A stretch of 64,000 nt of DNA, taken from NCBI GenBank assembly GCA_041399155.1, contig JAWKTI010000004.1, forward strand, positions 372,001-436,000, in the 5' to 3' direction. The number at the start of each line of letters is the position of its first letter. Position 1 is the stretch's first letter. Origin of the DNA: Zavarzinella sp. Lineage in GTDB: Bacteria > Planctomycetota > Planctomycetia > Gemmatales > Gemmataceae. The position numbers and the translations under genes are program-made. The notes under the pieces were generated by a model. It was not told the origin of the DNA and did not search any database. It saw only the letters and a list, made by a program, of their open reading frames with translations. This document shows positions 9,103 to 18,125 of the stretch, one piece after another.

Positions 9103-10359
9103 TTACTTGGGGGTACTGGGATAGTGGCTCGCAGGCGATGATTCAATCCGCACACCTGGGGCTGAGAGGATTGACATATGTTGTTGCGTATCGGTCGTTT
9201 TCAGGATAAACGTTCGGCCAGAGTGGGACATCAGCGATACCGTGGATGCCTTCGACATACTGGCGAGTTCCCGATTTAATGAGAAACGGTTTTCCGGCAC
9301 TTCATCGGGTGTCGGTGGTTCTACATCTACCAGCCACGGTTCGAGATAGCGAATCACATCTTTTGGCTGCTGCGGGCGTGCATTGGGTGATTTTTCCAGC
9401 ATCAGAGACACCACATCTGCAATCCCCACCGGAATACCGGACCGCACCTGATCGACGCGTTTGGGCTTTTCGCTTTGGTGGCGAACCAGTTTCATCGCCA
9501 CGTTCCCACCATGAAATGGTGGCTGGCCAGTCAGAAAGTAGTAAAAGACCGCACCCAGACTGTAAATATCGGCCCGATGGTCTACCGTGGAATCGCGTGC
9601 CTGTTCCGGCGACAGATAATCGGCTGTTCCCAACACAGTGGGGCTGGAGCCACCCGCCATCGTGATTTCGGAATTATCCATGGGATTGGTGAATCGTGCC
9701 AGCCCCAGATCCAGCAACTTGATGACACCCAGAAAATCGAGCATCAGGTTGCTGGGCTTGATGTCTCGGTGCACCAAACCTTTCTGGTGGGCGTGCTGCA
9801 AACCGTTAGCCGCCTGACACAGATAGTTCACCGCACGTGGGATGGGTAGTGGCCCCAGATGCTCCACCAGGTGCTGCATGCTGACGCCATCAATGTATTC
9901 CATCACCAGAAAGTTCAGGGAGCCTTCCTGCTCAATATCAAACGCCCGCACAATGTTGGTGTGGTTCAGCATCGCAATTGCCTGGGCTTCCCGTTGAAAA
10001 CGCATCAGCGTGGCACTATCCACGCGATCGGGCGGGAGAACCTTAATCGCCACTTTGCGACGCATATGGCGGTGCTCGCAGAGGAAAACCGTCCCCATGC
10101 CACCGGCACCAAGATGCTCTAATACCTTGTATTTGCCTTTCAGGAAAAAGTTTTTCCAGCGGCCCTGCATTAGCAATTTGGCCTGAAAGTGTGTCAGCAG
10201 GTGGTCCCGCACCATGCCAGAGCACATTGCGGAAGCATCAGAAAATTTTTCATTTTCCGCTTCCCGCTGCAGCAGATATTTTTCGATTTCCTGCTTTGTC
10301 AGCAGTTCGCTTCGTACTACCAGATCAAACAATTGTTGAACTGTTTTTGGGCTGGACAT
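9103..10359 (-). CDS. Serine/threonine protein kinase, soluble (first of a tandem pair)
   Basis: 418 residues from the ATG at 10359, with AGAGGT about 9 nt upstream; a TTG at 10365 is two codons earlier. The layout matches the downstream kinase: an N-terminal helical module of about 75 residues (ending FQAKLLMQGRWKNF), then the Gly loop LGAGGMGTVF, lysine K106, HRDIKPSN with Asp199, DLGLARF and SPEQ. No transmembrane segment is visible. The C-terminal 90 residues are polar and Ser/Thr-rich and could be autophosphorylated. The shared N-terminal module and linker wording (LLQGKWKNF and LLMQGRWKNF) show that the two genes arose by tandem duplication. Substrate unknown. Confidence 0.93.
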   Translation of the reverse strand: MSSPKTVQQLFDLVVRSELLTKQEIEKYLLQREAENEKFSDASAMCSGMVRDHLLTHFQAKLLMQGRWKNFFLKGKYKVLEHLGAGGMGTVFLCEHRHMRRKVAIKVLPPDRVDSATLMRFQREAQAIAMLNHTNIVRAFDIEQEGSLNFLVMEYIDGVSMQHLVEHLGPLPIPRAVNYLCQAANGLQHAHQKGLVHRDIKPSNLMLDFLGVIKLLDLGLARFTNPMDNSEITMAGGSSPTVLGTADYLSPEQARDSTVDHRADIYSLGAVFYYFLTGQPPFHGGNVAMKLVRHQSEKPKRVDQVRSGIPVGIADVVSLMLEKSPNARPQQPKDVIRYLEPWLVDVEPPTPDEVPENRFSLNRELASMSKASTVSLMSHSGRTFILKTTDTQQHMSILSAPGVRIESSPASHYPSTPK

Positions 10360-10761
10360 ACGCAACTACCTCTTTCACCACATAGGGAAGGCGAATTATG
10401 TTCCTTGGTAAACTTGGAGGGGGACTATTCCATGCTGAGATTTAGCATAATTCGGAACACGAAGCGGAGAAATAATCGCGATAATCTGAAAAATCAGACA
10501 GAAAAATTCGCGAATTCAGGTGTGGGAATGAGAATTTTGTAGCATGTTCAAAATCAAGATAAGGTGGGCAGTAAACAATTAGCCTGCATGATTTACAATA
10601 TTGCGATTTGGAAATATAATTGAGCTGCTATCAAAGTTTGCCGTTTCGACTCCCCACCGTCACGTGGAAGAAAAATCACCAAAAAATTACCCCATTTTGG
10701 TGTGGAAAACGAACCTCTGCCCACTAACATAGGTCTATCTGGCAGTGTTACTGTTCAGATT
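10360..10761. other. Intergenic region between the kinase pair and tRNA-Lys
   Basis: About 400 bp without a supported gene. It must hold the leftward promoter of the kinase pair and the rightward promoter of the tRNA. The only structure noted is a short palindrome (ATTCGCGAAT) near 10507. No consensus promoter boxes could be assigned with confidence. Confidence 0.5.
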
Positions 10762-10834
10762 GGAGGCGTAGCTCAGTTGGTAGAGCATCGGACTTTTAAT
10801 CCGTGGGTCCTGGGTTCAAGTCCCAGCGCCTTCA
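10762..10834 (+). tRNA. tRNA-Lys (anticodon TTT)
   Basis: A 73-nt cloverleaf. The acceptor arm GGAGGCG pairs with CGCCTTC (one G-T), discriminator A. The D arm is GCTC-AGTTGGTA-GAGC. The anticodon loop CTTTTAA has TTT at 10795-10797. The T arm is CTGGG-TTCAAGT-CCCAG. No CCA is encoded. The anticodon stem has a T-T mismatch at its outer pair. A run of T follows immediately and could act in termination. Confidence 0.97.
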
Positions 10835-11039
10835 TTTTTTTCTCATCTGTCTAAACCATCCCACTTCATTAAGCTCTCAGAAGTTTTTCTGCATGTACGA
10901 GCAGACTATGGGTGATCACGTTTTTACGAGTCTAACTTGTAGGTCCCGAGGATGCCGATTGCCCACATTCCGGGCTGAAGTGGCCCAGTGATTGCGGTGG
11001 TCGCTTACAATAATCTTTTTCCGAGACCACAGGTGGGTA

Positions 11040-12287
11040 ATGAAGGCAGAATTGATTTCCATTGGCAGCGAAATTACCAGCGGCCAGAATCTGGATACCA
11101 ACTGCCAGTGGCTGAGTCAGCGCTTGGCCGAAGATGGTATTCCGGTGGGCTTTCACACCACCGTGGCAGACGATTTTGACGATAATGTTCAGGTTTTTCA
11201 CAATGCGGTGCAACGGGCAAAGCTGGTGCTCAGTACGGGAGGCCTGGGCCCCACGCTGGATGATCTGACCCGCGAAGTGCTGGCAAAACTGGTGAATGTT
11301 CCCCTGGTGGAAGACCCGGTTTCACTGCAACAGATTCGCGATATGTTCACCCGCCGTGGGCGGGAAATGCCAGAGCGAAATCGTGTGCAAGCTCTTTTCC
11401 CACAAGGAGCTATGGCGATTTTCAATGCGAATGGCACCGCACCCGGAATCTGGATGCAGGTGGGCAGCAGCATTATTGCCTGTATGCCCGGCGTGCCATC
11501 GGAAATGAAGCTGATGTACGAACGGGAAGTTCGCCCACGCCTGATGGAACTTGGCCTGATCGGCGGGGTGGTTGTCCAGCGAAAAATAAACACCTTCGGT
11601 TGGGGGGAATCTGCCGTTGAAGAGAAGGTAAGCGACCTGACCCGACGTGGGCACGTACCGGAAGTGGGGATTACCGCCAGCGATGCAGTGATTTCACTTC
11701 GGATAATTGCCCGTGGCAACGATTTTGCCACAGCCCAGGCCCAGTACGCACCAATTGAGGCGATTATACGCGAACGGCTGGGTGAATTGGTGTTTGGGGT
11801 GGATCACGAAGAGTTGCACGAAGTGGTGGTCGAAGAACTGATACGGCGAAAATTGTCGATCAGCACCGCAGAAAGCCTGACGGCAGGACTGATTGCCAAC
11901 CGAATCGGGCAGGTGCCGGGTGCTTCCAGTGTTCTGCATGGTGGTTTTGTTACCTATACCAATGAAACAAAACAGGCATTATTGGGTGTGCCTGGGGAAC
12001 TGTTAGCAGAACATGGTGCGGTAAGCGAACCGGTAGCACGTGCGATGGCCATTGGCTGCCGCGAACGCCTGCAGACCAATTTTGCCCTGAGCAGTACAGG
12101 ATTAGCAGGCCCCACCACAGGTGGGGAAAATCAGCCGGTAGGCACCGTTTTTGTGGCATTAGCATGGGACGGTGGTTGTGAAGTGCAGCACCACACCTGG
12201 GGAGGAACCCGTACCGAAATTCAAAGTCGCACCGCCAAAATGGCTTTGAATCTCTTACGACTGCACCTGTTACGAAAGCCGAACTAA
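11040..12287 (+). CDS. cinA: CinA-like protein (nicotinamide-nucleotide amidohydrolase / competence-damage inducible)
   Basis: 415 residues from the ATG at 11040, where the CinA N-terminus MKAELISIGSEITSG begins. In-frame sequence upstream does not resemble the family. The N-terminal MoCF/COG1058 domain (LSTGGLGPTLDDLTREVLA near 62-80) is followed by the C-terminal amidase domain (TAESLTAGLIANRIGQVPG, then SSTGLAGPTTGG near 355). The family deamidates nicotinamide mononucleotide in pyridine nucleotide salvage and may hydrolyse ADP-ribose. The name reflects its link to competence in some bacteria. The cytosolic enzyme appears monocistronic here. ComEC is also encoded in this window but far away. 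Confidence 0.95.
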   Translation: MKAELISIGSEITSGQNLDTNCQWLSQRLAEDGIPVGFHTTVADDFDDNVQVFHNAVQRAKLVLSTGGLGPTLDDLTREVLAKLVNVPLVEDPVSLQQIRDMFTRRGREMPERNRVQALFPQGAMAIFNANGTAPGIWMQVGSSIIACMPGVPSEMKLMYEREVRPRLMELGLIGGVVVQRKINTFGWGESAVEEKVSDLTRRGHVPEVGITASDAVISLRIIARGNDFATAQAQYAPIEAIIRERLGELVFGVDHEELHEVVVEELIRRKLSISTAESLTAGLIANRIGQVPGASSVLHGGFVTYTNETKQALLGVPGELLAEHGAVSEPVARAMAIGCRERLQTNFALSSTGLAGPTTGGENQPVGTVFVALAWDGGCEVQHHTWGGTRTEIQSRTAKMALNLLRLHLLRKPN

Positions 12288-12498
12288 ATTGTGTGTCAAT
12301 TGGGCCTACGTTTACGCCTGAATTCAGATGGTTTATGCTGACCGCAAAGTCGCCATGTAGAAAAAACCAAGCCGGAACTCAGCGATGAAATTCTGTTTTG
12401 TGTATGCTACATTGGGCTACCCCATGCGCGGTTCATCAAATTGTTTTGTGATTACACTTGGAACCCAAGCTCTGCGCGGAAGTGCAACAAACGAAATT
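12288..12498. other. Intergenic stretch between cinA and MITE copy 1
   Basis: About 210 bp with no supported gene or recognisable structure. It leads directly into the repeat element that starts at 12499. Confidence 0.4.
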
Positions 12499-13067
12499 TA
12501 GAGCAGCCTTCAATATTTTGAGTTCAATTCGATTGATTTTCTATTGGCGACAAATCTTTAATGCTGTTGTTCGCTACCTTGAATTCCATGAATTGAGCTG
12601 GCTAGTTAACAAATAGTCTTTGGCCCTGAAGGGGCCATTCTGTCAGCCCAGGGTGAGCGAAGCGAGCCCTGGGCAAGTGGTACAAAAGGTCTTCGGCCCT
12701 GAAGGGGCCGTTCATATTCGAAGAGGTGAACCTAACAGATTTAATCAGAACACAGACCCATTTTGAACGGCCCCTTCAGGGCCGAGGGTATGGTAAATTC
12801 TTTTCCCCAGGGCTCGTTTCGCTCACCCTGGGTAAGTGGTATAAAGTCTTCGGCCCTGAAGGGGCCGTTCATATTCGAAGAGATGAACCTAACAGAATTA
12901 ATCAGAACACAGACCCATTTTGAACGGCCCCTTCAGGGCCGAGGGTATGGTAAATTCTTTTCCCAGGGCTCGCTTCGCTCGCCCTGGGCTGACAGAATGG
13001 CCCCTTCAGGGCCAAAAGACAATAAGCATTCCACAGCTATGATGACAATTACTCGAAACCCGCTCTA
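12499..13067. mobile_element. MITE-like non-coding element, copy 1 (569 bp, expanded core)
   Basis: Homologous along its length to 49425-49836. The right end reads GAAACCCGCTCTA, the inverse of the left end TAGAGCGGGTTTC of copy 2; the left end here is degenerate but begins TAGAGC. Inside lie nested inverted repeats. A 55-bp outer arm at 12619-12673 pairs with 12962-13016 with one mismatch. An inner core, a GGCCCTGAAGGGGCCGTTCA hairpin, is present twice as a tandem 157-bp unit (starting 12691 and 12848). The copy is exactly 157 bp longer than copy 2. It has no transposase and no plausible gene, so it would need to be moved in trans. Ends bounded by TA suggest an IS630/Tc1-type target, which is inference. 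Confidence 0.8.
12691..12990. repeat. 157-bp tandem duplication within MITE copy 1
   Basis: The segment starting at 12691 (CTTCGGCCCTGAAGGGGCCG) recurs at 12848 with only scattered changes. Each unit contains a 20-bp inverted repeat around a roughly 50-bp loop, followed by part of the outer stem. The second copy of the element in the window has just one unit. Confidence 0.85.
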
Positions 13068-13086
13068 GCAGACGGAGTTTTCTACC

Positions 13087-13410
13087 GTGGCAGAAACGAA
13101 AGCTAATATCCCACACTCCAAATGTAACAGATCGTTAGTGTACATTTATTTTTCTTTCTCTGCTCTCCTGTGTAGCTGTTTCGTGCTTAGTCTGATTAAC
13201 AGGCATAGCAGCAGTGAATATGTTAATTTTCAAGCAGAGAAAGGTAATACCATGGAAGAGCTGCGGGCAAGGTATGGACCACCTTCTGAGGAATACACAA
13301 GGCCAGATGGAACAACGACGTGGTACTATGATAAAGATTTTCTTGGCATAACTGCAATTGGTGTCCACTTCGATTCATCTGGCCGAGTAATAAGCAGGTT
13401 CAACCACTGA
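13087..13410 (+). CDS. Small membrane-anchored BamE-like (SmpA/OmlA fold) protein
   Basis: 107 residues from a GTG at 13087. Residues 17-38 form one membrane helix or uncleaved signal. The C-terminal part (GNTMEELRARYGPPSEEYTR, then TTWYYD and FDSSGRVISRF) follows the pattern of BamE/SmpA-type small lipoprotein domains, where a G-T-EEL-YG-P motif precedes a WYY strand. There is no lipobox, so an inner-membrane anchored periplasmic domain is more likely than a BamE lipoprotein. It starts 20 bp after the MITE and ends three bases from the convergent alaS stop, so its transcription may begin inside the repeat. Function unknown; the fold assignment is by motif only. Confidence 0.65.
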   Translation: MAETKANIPHSKCNRSLVYIYFSFSALLCSCFVLSLINRHSSSEYVNFQAEKGNTMEELRARYGPPSEEYTRPDGTTTWYYDKDFLGITAIGVHFDSSGRVISRFNH

Positions 13411-13413
13411 AAC

Positions 13414-16119
13414 CTACCCCTTCTTTTTCAAAAACTCTGTGGCGAGTTCCGTTCCTTTCGCCAGTGCTGCTGGCAGTGCAGCGCCATTTTTGCCTGCACC
13501 CGTTGCCAGGTGAGGTGGGCCGCCACCTTTGCCATCCGCAATTGCAGAGACGGGCTTCATCAGATCATTTGATTTCAGCCCCGCCTGGTTGAGATCTTTC
13601 GATACCCCCACCACAAAACCTGCGGACTGGTCCGGGTTTTTCCAACCAAGGATGATGATGCACGACTCTGCTTTTTGTCGTAACCGATCAACCTGACCAC
13701 GCATCACCTCAATATCCGCAGGTGGGACTTCACCAACGATCACTTTCGACGCACCGATGCTGACAGCACTTTCAAATAACTGATCTGCCACCCGCTGTAA
13801 TTCCTGCAAACTGTTCTTCAGGAATAGCTTCTGCAGTTGCTCGAATTCCTGTTGCAGGGCTTCCAGCCGTGTAGGCAGTTCTTCCAGTTTGCACTGGAAC
13901 TTACTGGTCAAATCTTCCATTGTGTTGGTCAGCGTCGCCAGATCCTGTGCGGCCACACGACCTGTAACAGCGGTTACACGGCGAACACCTTTGGAAACCC
14001 CTTCCTGGCTGGCCAGTTTGAAATAACCAATATGCCCAGTACGTGGGATGTGCGTGCCACCACAGAATTCAATCGAATCGTCGTAGCGGGCCTGTTCTGG
14101 CGTTTCCGGGCCAATCATCACCACCCGCACAGGGTCGGGGTATTTTTCACCGAAGACAGCTCGCACACCGGTGATCTTGCTGGCTTCTGCCAGTGGCAGA
14201 GTTACCGCATTTACTGCCAGGTCGCGGCGAATCATCTCATTTACTTTATGTTCCACCTGTCGCAACTCGCGTTGAGTCAGTGGCTTTTCGTGGCTGAAAT
14301 CGAAGCGGGTTTTGTCTTCATCCACCAGCGAACCTTTCTGCTCCACGTGGTTACCCAATACCTGACGCAATGCCAGGTTCATCAGGTGGGTAGCTGTATG
14401 GTTGCACATGATATCGATACGGCGGAAGGTTGCCTGCATTGCTGAAACACTGGTGCCCACGGCCAGTTTGCCAGAAACCAGAATCCCGTGGTGCAGAATC
14501 GTATCGCCCAGGCGTTGGGTATCCTGCACTTCAAACTCACAGTCATCTTCGGTGCGGATGATGCCCGTATCACCTGCCTGACCACCCTGTTCCGCATAAA
14601 AGTTGGTGCGATCGAGCAATAGCGCTGCCGCATCGCCTGCCTGCAGTTCGCCCGTGCGGTGTACTTCGTTGCCAATCACCCACCCAAGCACCGTTGCCTG
14701 TAGAACTTCCGGCAGGTACTTCGGTGCATCATCTGTGGGAGGAAGGTCACCTTTTACTGCCGCGGTATGAAACTTTTTCTTGCCCGCACGATCTCGTTCC
14801 TGGGCATCCTTTAATTCCTGTTTGAAGCCTTCTTCATCCACCTTCAGACCGTCTTCTTCAGCCATCTGCTGGGTAATATCGATGTAGATGCCGTAAGTAT
14901 CGTGCAGTTTGAAGGCATCCGCCCCATCGATGGTGGTGCTGCCAGTAGCCTTCGTTCGTTCACTCAAATGAGAGTACAGCTTCAGCCCACGGTCCAGTGT
15001 GCGAAGGAAGGAAGTCTCTTCGTCGTAGATCTGTTCCCGCACCTTTTCCGGGTTGCGTTTCAATTCCGGGAAGGTTCCGCCGAGTTGCTCCACCACCACA
15101 CCAACCAGATTGTGCAGAAATGGCCCCGTGGTGTTGAGTGCCTGCCGACCATAACGCGACGCACGCCGCAAGATTCGCTTCAGCACGTAGTTGCGGCCAT
15201 CGTTGCCAATAACAGCTCCATCGTTGAGGGCAAAGGTCAGTGTGCGGATGTGGTCAGCAATCACGCGGTACGCAGTATCCACGCGATCCTTTAAATCCCC
15301 TCCGTAGGGGGCAACTTTCGTTAGTTCCTGTATCGCAGAAAACAAAGGTGTAAACACATCCGAATCGTAGTTGCTTGTTTTGCCTTGCAGCACCGCACAG
15401 ATCCGTTCAAAGCCCATGCCCGTATCCACATGCTTCGCGGGCAGTGGGGTCAGGCTTTTATCTTCGTTGCGGTTGAACTGAATAAAGACGTTGTTCCAGA
15501 TTTCAATTACTTCGGGCGTGCCTGCATTCACCAGGTGGCCGCCTTTGCAATCGGGCGTCAGGTCGATGTGGACCTCGGTGCACGGCCCACACGGTCCGGT
15601 ATCGCCCATTTCCCAGAAGTTATCTTTCTTGTTGCCCAGGTGAATGTGGTCGTTTGGCACCCCCACGGCACGCCAGATATCGGCTGCTTCTTTATCTTCA
15701 GGAACATTATTTTCTGCATCGCCTTCAAATACCGTCACGTGCAGGCGGGCGGCGTCCAGCCCCCACACATTTGTCAGCAGATCCCACGCCCAGGTGATTG
15801 CTTCCTGCTTGAAGTAATCGCCAAAGCTCCAGTTGCCCAGCATTTCAAAAAAGGTGTGGTGGTACGTGTCCTTGCCCACATCTTCGAGGTCGTTGTGCTT
15901 ACCGCCAGCCCGGATACATTTCTGGGTGTTGGCCGCACGCACATAGTCGCGTTTTTCGAAGCCCAGGAAAATGGGCTTGAACTGGTTCATGCCGGCGTTG
16001 GCGAACAGTAACGTGGGGTCATCGTGCGGCACCACACTGCTGGATGGCACGAAGCGGTGCTGGTGCTGTTTGCAGAAAAAATCGATAAACTGTTGCCGAA
16101 TTTCATTCGCCGTACGCAT
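13414..16119 (-). CDS. alaS: Alanine--tRNA ligase
   Basis: 901 residues, normal for AlaRS. It charges tRNA-Ala in the cytosol. The class II catalytic core opens with MRTANEIRQQFIDFF and FVPSSSVVPHDDPTLLFANA, followed by the motif-2 region (HTFFEMLGNWSFGDYFKQEA). The editing domain carries the zinc ligands HTATH near residue 572 and CGGTH at about 686. The C-terminal oligomerisation/C-Ala region ends with a typical Gly-rich segment (GKGGGPPHLATGAG). The gene is convergent with the small BamE-like gene, with stops three bases apart. Upstream 470 bp are AT-rich and free of genes. Confidence 0.98.
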   Translation of the reverse strand: MRTANEIRQQFIDFFCKQHQHRFVPSSSVVPHDDPTLLFANAGMNQFKPIFLGFEKRDYVRAANTQKCIRAGGKHNDLEDVGKDTYHHTFFEMLGNWSFGDYFKQEAITWAWDLLTNVWGLDAARLHVTVFEGDAENNVPEDKEAADIWRAVGVPNDHIHLGNKKDNFWEMGDTGPCGPCTEVHIDLTPDCKGGHLVNAGTPEVIEIWNNVFIQFNRNEDKSLTPLPAKHVDTGMGFERICAVLQGKTSNYDSDVFTPLFSAIQELTKVAPYGGDLKDRVDTAYRVIADHIRTLTFALNDGAVIGNDGRNYVLKRILRRASRYGRQALNTTGPFLHNLVGVVVEQLGGTFPELKRNPEKVREQIYDEETSFLRTLDRGLKLYSHLSERTKATGSTTIDGADAFKLHDTYGIYIDITQQMAEEDGLKVDEEGFKQELKDAQERDRAGKKKFHTAAVKGDLPPTDDAPKYLPEVLQATVLGWVIGNEVHRTGELQAGDAAALLLDRTNFYAEQGGQAGDTGIIRTEDDCEFEVQDTQRLGDTILHHGILVSGKLAVGTSVSAMQATFRRIDIMCNHTATHLMNLALRQVLGNHVEQKGSLVDEDKTRFDFSHEKPLTQRELRQVEHKVNEMIRRDLAVNAVTLPLAEASKITGVRAVFGEKYPDPVRVVMIGPETPEQARYDDSIEFCGGTHIPRTGHIGYFKLASQEGVSKGVRRVTAVTGRVAAQDLATLTNTMEDLTSKFQCKLEELPTRLEALQQEFEQLQKLFLKNSLQELQRVADQLFESAVSIGASKVIVGEVPPADIEVMRGQVDRLRQKAESCIIILGWKNPDQSAGFVVGVSKDLNQAGLKSNDLMKPVSAIADGKGGGPPHLATGAGKNGAALPAALAKGTELATEFLKKKG

Positions 16120-16589
16120 ACCAACCTCAAACGGGTAGCTTTCTGGAAGAGGAAATCATTTTCCCTGAAAGTTAAGACAAGAAAAAACCGCACGTAGTTC
16201 AAGGGGAGGGGCAAAAATTGGCCGAAACACGGTGAACCGTTGGGTACAGGTAAATCTGCACCAGCCACTCTGACTCCTTTCAACGTGTCAACCACTCTCC
16301 CCACACATGGAATTATTGCCACGTGTACATATTAATATATCCACGTTGCGGTTTCAAATCGCAATTTTTTTTCAAAATTGATCCGTTTCTGAAAAATGAA
16401 ATCATCGTAAGCATTTACAAATTATTAACTTGCGGCAAGAAAAACTTTTTTGTGAATTTTTGCAAAATTCAAATCACCCCATCTGATCCGGATGGCATAT
16501 TGGGGCGAATTTAATCCTAATTGATGAACATGCGAATACAATTGCTGATGTGATTTAGGCAGTAAACTCAATTGGAAAAATCGAATCGA
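16120..16589. other. AT-rich intergenic region upstream of alaS
   Basis: About 470 bp without a supported gene. It must hold the alaS promoter. The central part (about 16320-16480) is clearly more AT-rich than the surroundings, with poly-T tracts and a TATTAATATA stretch near 16330. I looked for a T-box-like or other leader structure and could not support one. Confidence 0.45.
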
Positions 16590-17117
16590 TTACTTCAGGG
16601 CTTTCAACATGGCATCGAAGTCTTTCTTGTGCTTTTCTACTGTTTTCGCAGGTCCCAGCAGGGTGATGTAGTAATCGCCGTTGTCGGTGGTACAGATCAC
16701 ATAAATCTGGCGGTAGTCTGCCTTTTCCGTGATTTTTGCGTTAGGAGCAAATGGTGGGAATTTCGACAGAAACACACCTTGAATGTCCTGGTAGGTGGCT
16801 TCCTTTTCGCCCAGCTTCATTTTTTCCACGTTCACTTTGGGCTTCACATCGCCTGCGGCTTTGAATTTGGCCAATTGACGGGCCAGGTTCTGATCGACAG
16901 AACCACTGCCGCCACGGAAGTAAAACACTGCCAGTTCGGCATCTTCAGAGCCTTCTGCTTTCGGCAGTTTGTATTGAGCGGTACGCATGGTGTTAGAAGG
17001 ATTTTCTTCCTTCCAGCCCGCAGGAACTTTGCCTTTCAAACCGGCAAATTCAATATCTGCGGCCATGGAACCAGCGACCAGCGTTAATCCCAGCAATCCA
17101 ACAATCGCCATTTTCAT
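16590..17117 (-). CDS. Secreted hypothetical protein
   Basis: 175 residues with a signal peptide (MKMAIVGLLGLTLVAGSMAA, cleavage expected near residue 20). The mature domain begins with a strand-rich region containing VPAGWKEE. This resembles secreted domains in which a PxGW motif opens a beta-sheet, and the C-terminus is helical (KTVEKHKKDFDAMLKALK). I do not recognise a named family. It probably acts in the periplasm or at the cell surface. SD-like GGAG lies upstream of the ATG at 17117. The neighbour downstream on the minus strand is alaS (start 16119), with a large gap, so it looks monocistronic. Confidence 0.75.
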   Translation of the reverse strand: MKMAIVGLLGLTLVAGSMAADIEFAGLKGKVPAGWKEENPSNTMRTAQYKLPKAEGSEDAELAVFYFRGGSGSVDQNLARQLAKFKAAGDVKPKVNVEKMKLGEKEATYQDIQGVFLSKFPPFAPNAKITEKADYRQIYVICTTDNGDYYITLLGPAKTVEKHKKDFDAMLKALK

Positions 17118-17227
17118 CGATGTACTCCTTCAATTGGAAATCAGATTATTATTGTAGGCACGCACGTCAAAGCGGCAGAAAGGCGATACGTTGAGGTTTG
17201 GTACAGGCTCGATTTTGTCACAATCCT

Positions 17228-18025
17228 CTACACAATTCGTTTATCCTTCGCCCTTTCCTGATATTCTTTGAATCCCGTTTGGACAACCGGTTTAAAGATT
17301 ACCACCAGGCACCACACACCCATGAGCGAAGATGCGAAAATTACCGCAACACCCAAGTAGCCTATGTAACGCTCAAACCCATCCCCAAACTGGTGGACGC
17401 GATTGTAAGCGATGATTCCCTGTGCAACATAAACCAGAATACCCATTACGGAGCCAACGATCGCCATGGGCAAATTACTGACAGCATGCATGCTCGAGGC
17501 ACCCCATACCATCAGCGAAGCACAGATAAATACAAAGATGCCGAACAGCAACTTGGTTACCTGAGGCCGAAGAAAAGGTCTGATCGGATCCACTTCGGAA
17601 AAAACCACCGGAAATAGTGCCAGTACCATGATGATGACTGACAGCACCCCTGTGCCCAAGCCGATCCGCATCAGCCAGTTAGATGGCTTTACCGTCTGGC
17701 TCATGGCGGGGCCGATCTGGCTTTTCGCAAACTTATCGCGCAGACTGCCAAAGAAGAGATCGGGCTTTTCTTTTTCCCCCAGTTCTTCTTCTTTCAATGT
17801 GTAAGGATTGCTGTCTTCCTCGTCATCATCTGCCATCGCCATCACTGGTTCGGGCTTGGGTGCTTCTTTCTTAGGTGGAGGTGGTGGGGCAGAAGCTTTC
17901 TTCTCTGCCAGTGCTTTCGCAACAAATACCGCGTCGCACTTGGGACAGCGAACTTTTTTCCCTTCCGGTAGCGGCGTTGCCCGCTTCAATATCTCATCGC
18001 ATTCGGGACATTGATATCGTGTCAT
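17228..18025 (-). CDS. Zinc-ribbon membrane protein, four-helix
   Basis: 265 residues from the ATG at 18025, where the zinc ribbon begins (MTRYQCPECDEIL). The in-frame extension to 18106 lies outside the ribbon. Two CxxC knuckles (CPEC and CPKC, residues 6-9 and 27-30) form a MJ0042-like ribbon, common at the N-terminus of planctomycete membrane proteins. A Pro/Ala/Lys linker and an acidic stretch follow, then about four membrane helices (roughly 120-245). The ribbon would sit in the cytosol. No enzymatic motif is present and the function is unknown. The next gene downstream starts 110 bp away. Confidence 0.75.
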   Translation of the reverse strand: MTRYQCPECDEILKRATPLPEGKKVRCPKCDAVFVAKALAEKKASAPPPPPKKEAPKPEPVMAMADDDEEDSNPYTLKEEELGEKEKPDLFFGSLRDKFAKSQIGPAMSQTVKPSNWLMRIGLGTGVLSVIIMVLALFPVVFSEVDPIRPFLRPQVTKLLFGIFVFICASLMVWGASSMHAVSNLPMAIVGSVMGILVYVAQGIIAYNRVHQFGDGFERYIGYLGVAVIFASSLMGVWCLVVIFKPVVQTGFKEYQERAKDKRIV

Positions 18026-18125
18026 TTCGTCCGCCAGGGGTAAAAACACACAAGATAAGTTTCGCAACGTGGGTAAAAAGCCAAAAATTCTACTTTCTAC
18101 CCGCACCGATCAATGTACAGGAAAA

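Noticed and set aside
12726..13068. Two overlapping plus-strand frames inside MITE copy 1
   Set aside because: They repeat the same residues because of the tandem unit and have no homology signal; the DNA is a structured repeat.
16120..16589. Possible T-box or other riboswitch upstream of alaS
   Set aside because: The AT-rich leader shows no T-box core or specifier loop that I could support by eye.
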